Origin: Promethearchaeota archaeon
Lineage (GTDB): Archaea > Asgardarchaeota > Lokiarchaeia > Sigyniarchaeales > SOKP01
Direction of reading: 5' to 3'
Length of the DNA stretch: 5,757 bases
NCBI GenBank assembly: GCA_019057355.1
Contig: DXJM01000433.1
Coordinates: 1-5,757, forward strand
Translations under genes and position numbers: made by a program
Shown here: positions 4,667 through 5,757 of the stretch, piece by piece
Numbering within the stretch: the stretch's first letter is position 1
Layout of the letters: every line of letters starts with the position of its first letter
Notes under the pieces: generated by a model
Databases searched by the model: none
The model's input: the letters and a program-made list of their open reading frames with translations, nothing else
What the model was told of the DNA's origin: nothing

Positions 4667-5503
4667 CTAAACAAAATTCATAAATTCTGAAACGGTAGAT
4701 GTTTCAAATACATCAACTTTAAAATTTTCTTTTAAGACTGAAAAAAGAAAATCCAAGTATGCATTTGAAACGCCTACAGAAAACTTTTCTAAAAGATGAT
4801 CCACGATAAGCTTTCGGTTGATAGGATTATTTTTTTTAACCGAATGATTTATGATAGATTCTGCGATTAGGAAGACTTTATAAATTTCGTTTTTTAGAAT
4901 TATCAAACTCGAATCAGGGTTGCTTTCAGCTAGGAATTTTTGAACCATCATTTCCTCAACTCTTACTCGTTTTTCTTTTAAAATACTAAATTTATCTCGA
5001 ATGACATTTACATTGTTAAAAATAATAGCATCTTTATATCCACTTTTATTTTTTCGATATTGACTCATGCTTATTATACTATTATCGAGTTTAAAAGTAT
5101 TATTAAAAATATAGTCCAAAAATCCTGATAAATGAGTTTGTAATATTTCAGATTCATCAATAAAAATAAATTTTTTATTAAGAAACCTACAACGCAAGAT
5201 GTAGCTCAAGGTATGAGCCGTTATATTAATCGTTATTAAATAAAGGTCAAAATTTTTCTTAAGCCCATATTCTGTTGACGTATCTAATTCAATCATTGGA
5301 AGCTCGACGGTAAAATCAGTAACGAAGCAATCCCGAACAGTAAAATGTTTATCTATATATACCACCACAGAGTGAGGACAAATGATATTACTTTGCACGG
5401 TTACCGCTGTAATCCCCCGTGTACTATTGTTAATTACTCTATGGGTTACATCTATCACTCCGCTCTTTAAACATATTGGACATTCAATTTTTACTTTTTC
5501 CAT
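4667..5503 (-). CDS. Hypothetical protein with CxxC...CPH putative zinc site
   Basis: A 278-aa soluble protein of unknown function. Residues 8-44 carry 'CPIC' (Cys8, Cys11) and, about 30 residues later, 'IICPHSVVVYIDKHFTVRD' (Cys42, His44). This is a plausible split zinc site, and it continues into the strand 'VVVYIDKHFTVRDCFVTDF'. I associate this N-terminal arrangement with uncharacterised Asgard proteins, from memory rather than from a search. Residues about 80-170 form a second alpha/beta unit (LYLITINITAHTLSYILR, KKFIFIDES, YKDAIIFNNVNVIRDKF). The C-terminal 100 residues are mainly helical and charged, with a final pair of helices. There is no signal peptide or membrane span. The gene stands alone between its own TATA-like box and T-rich terminator. 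A single-stop frame this long at this A+T content, with ordered motifs, makes it a real gene. Confidence 0.75.
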   Translation of the reverse strand: MEKVKIECPICLKSGVIDVTHRVINNSTRGITAVTVQSNIICPHSVVVYIDKHFTVRDCFVTDFTVELPMIELDTSTEYGLKKNFDLYLITINITAHTLSYILRCRFLNKKFIFIDESEILQTHLSGFLDYIFNNTFKLDNSIISMSQYRKNKSGYKDAIIFNNVNVIRDKFSILKEKRVRVEEMMVQKFLAESNPDSSLIILKNEIYKVFLIAESIINHSVKKNNPINRKLIVDHLLEKFSVGVSNAYLDFLFSVLKENFKVDVFETSTVSEFMNFV

Positions 5504-5526
5504 GATTAAATTTTAAAAAAACTTTT

Positions 5527-5540
5527 TTTTATTTATTGTA
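5527..5540 (-). promoter_or_regulatory. TATA-like box for the Cys/His-motif gene
   Basis: TACAATAAATAAAA on the minus strand is centred about 28 bp before the ATG at 5503. It would give a leaderless or nearly leaderless mRNA. The surrounding A and T runs limit confidence. Confidence 0.35.
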
Positions 5541-5676
5541 TCTTTTTCGCATAATCCACAGAATGTTTTTAGTTACTTATAAAATTATAGTATTTAGGAG
5601 ATATCTGCATATTACAACGATAAGGGTAAAAGTACGCGAAATGATGATATCAGTCTTTTTTTAGGCACTATTTAGG

Positions 5677-5684
5677 TATAAAAG
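5677..5684 (+). promoter_or_regulatory. Outward-facing TATA-like box
   Basis: TATAAAAG on the plus strand is the closest match to a consensus archaeal TATA box in the terminal spacer (5504-5757). Transcription would start near 5705 and run out of the window towards an unseen gene. The rest of this spacer shows only short frames (for example 33 codons at 5563-5664), none of which looks like a protein. Confidence 0.3.
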
Positions 5685-5757
5685 AACCCTATTTTTTTTT
5701 ATTATTAAATTTTATTCTATTAAATCTCTAATTTCCTCTAAGAAAATTAAAAACAAG

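Noticed and set aside
5563..5664. 33-codon plus-strand frame MFLVTYKIIVFRRYLHITTI...
   Set aside because: It is short, shows no strong G+C rise (27%) and no recognisable motif; probably chance.

Overview
The window looks like chromosomal DNA from an AT-rich archaeon, most likely an Asgard (Lokiarchaeia-like) lineage. The sequence supports archaea in three ways. Several start codons sit 20-45 bp downstream of TATA-like A/T boxes, and no Shine-Dalgarno site is evident. Several genes end in T-rich tracts with no hairpin. There is a short ribbon-helix-helix regulator of the archaeal type. The Asgard placement is an inference from protein style: a seven-helix membrane protein with a basic RxKGK loop before helix 6, a protein with an N-terminal CxxC and a later CPH motif, and a zinc-ribbon LURP-one protein. 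No universal marker gene is present, so the placement is provisional.

Layout from left to right. (1) A minus-strand gene for a zinc-ribbon plus LURP-one-like (LOR/tubby-fold) protein, with a candidate hairpin/U-tract terminator at 54-98. (2) A divergent spacer of about 190 bp holding both promoters and a possible micro-ORF, then a plus-strand 51-aa ribbon-helix-helix regulator (1137-1292), which was found by reading the sequence directly. It ends in a strong T-rich terminator. (3) A plus-strand pair, 45 bp apart: a metal-dependent amidohydrolase and an ATC-hydrolase/DUF6125-like protein. (4) A convergent minus-strand gene of unknown function, 9 bp from the previous stop. (5) A 447-bp spacer without a firm gene. 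Its central 100 bp is 42% G+C against 21-23% on either side, and it carries mutually exclusive small reading frames on both strands. (6) A minus-strand seven-helix membrane protein. (7) A minus-strand Cys/His-motif protein of unknown function. (8) A terminal 254-bp spacer with an outward TATA-like box.

Most genes appear to be transcribed alone; only the amidohydrolase/ATC-hydrolase-like pair could be one operon. There is no sign of a CRISPR array, insertion sequence, tRNA, rRNA, phage module or toxin-antitoxin pair. I see no clear multi-gene novel system. The best leads are the lineage-restricted unknown proteins, the G+C-rich island at 3561-3660, and the small regulator facing the LOR gene.
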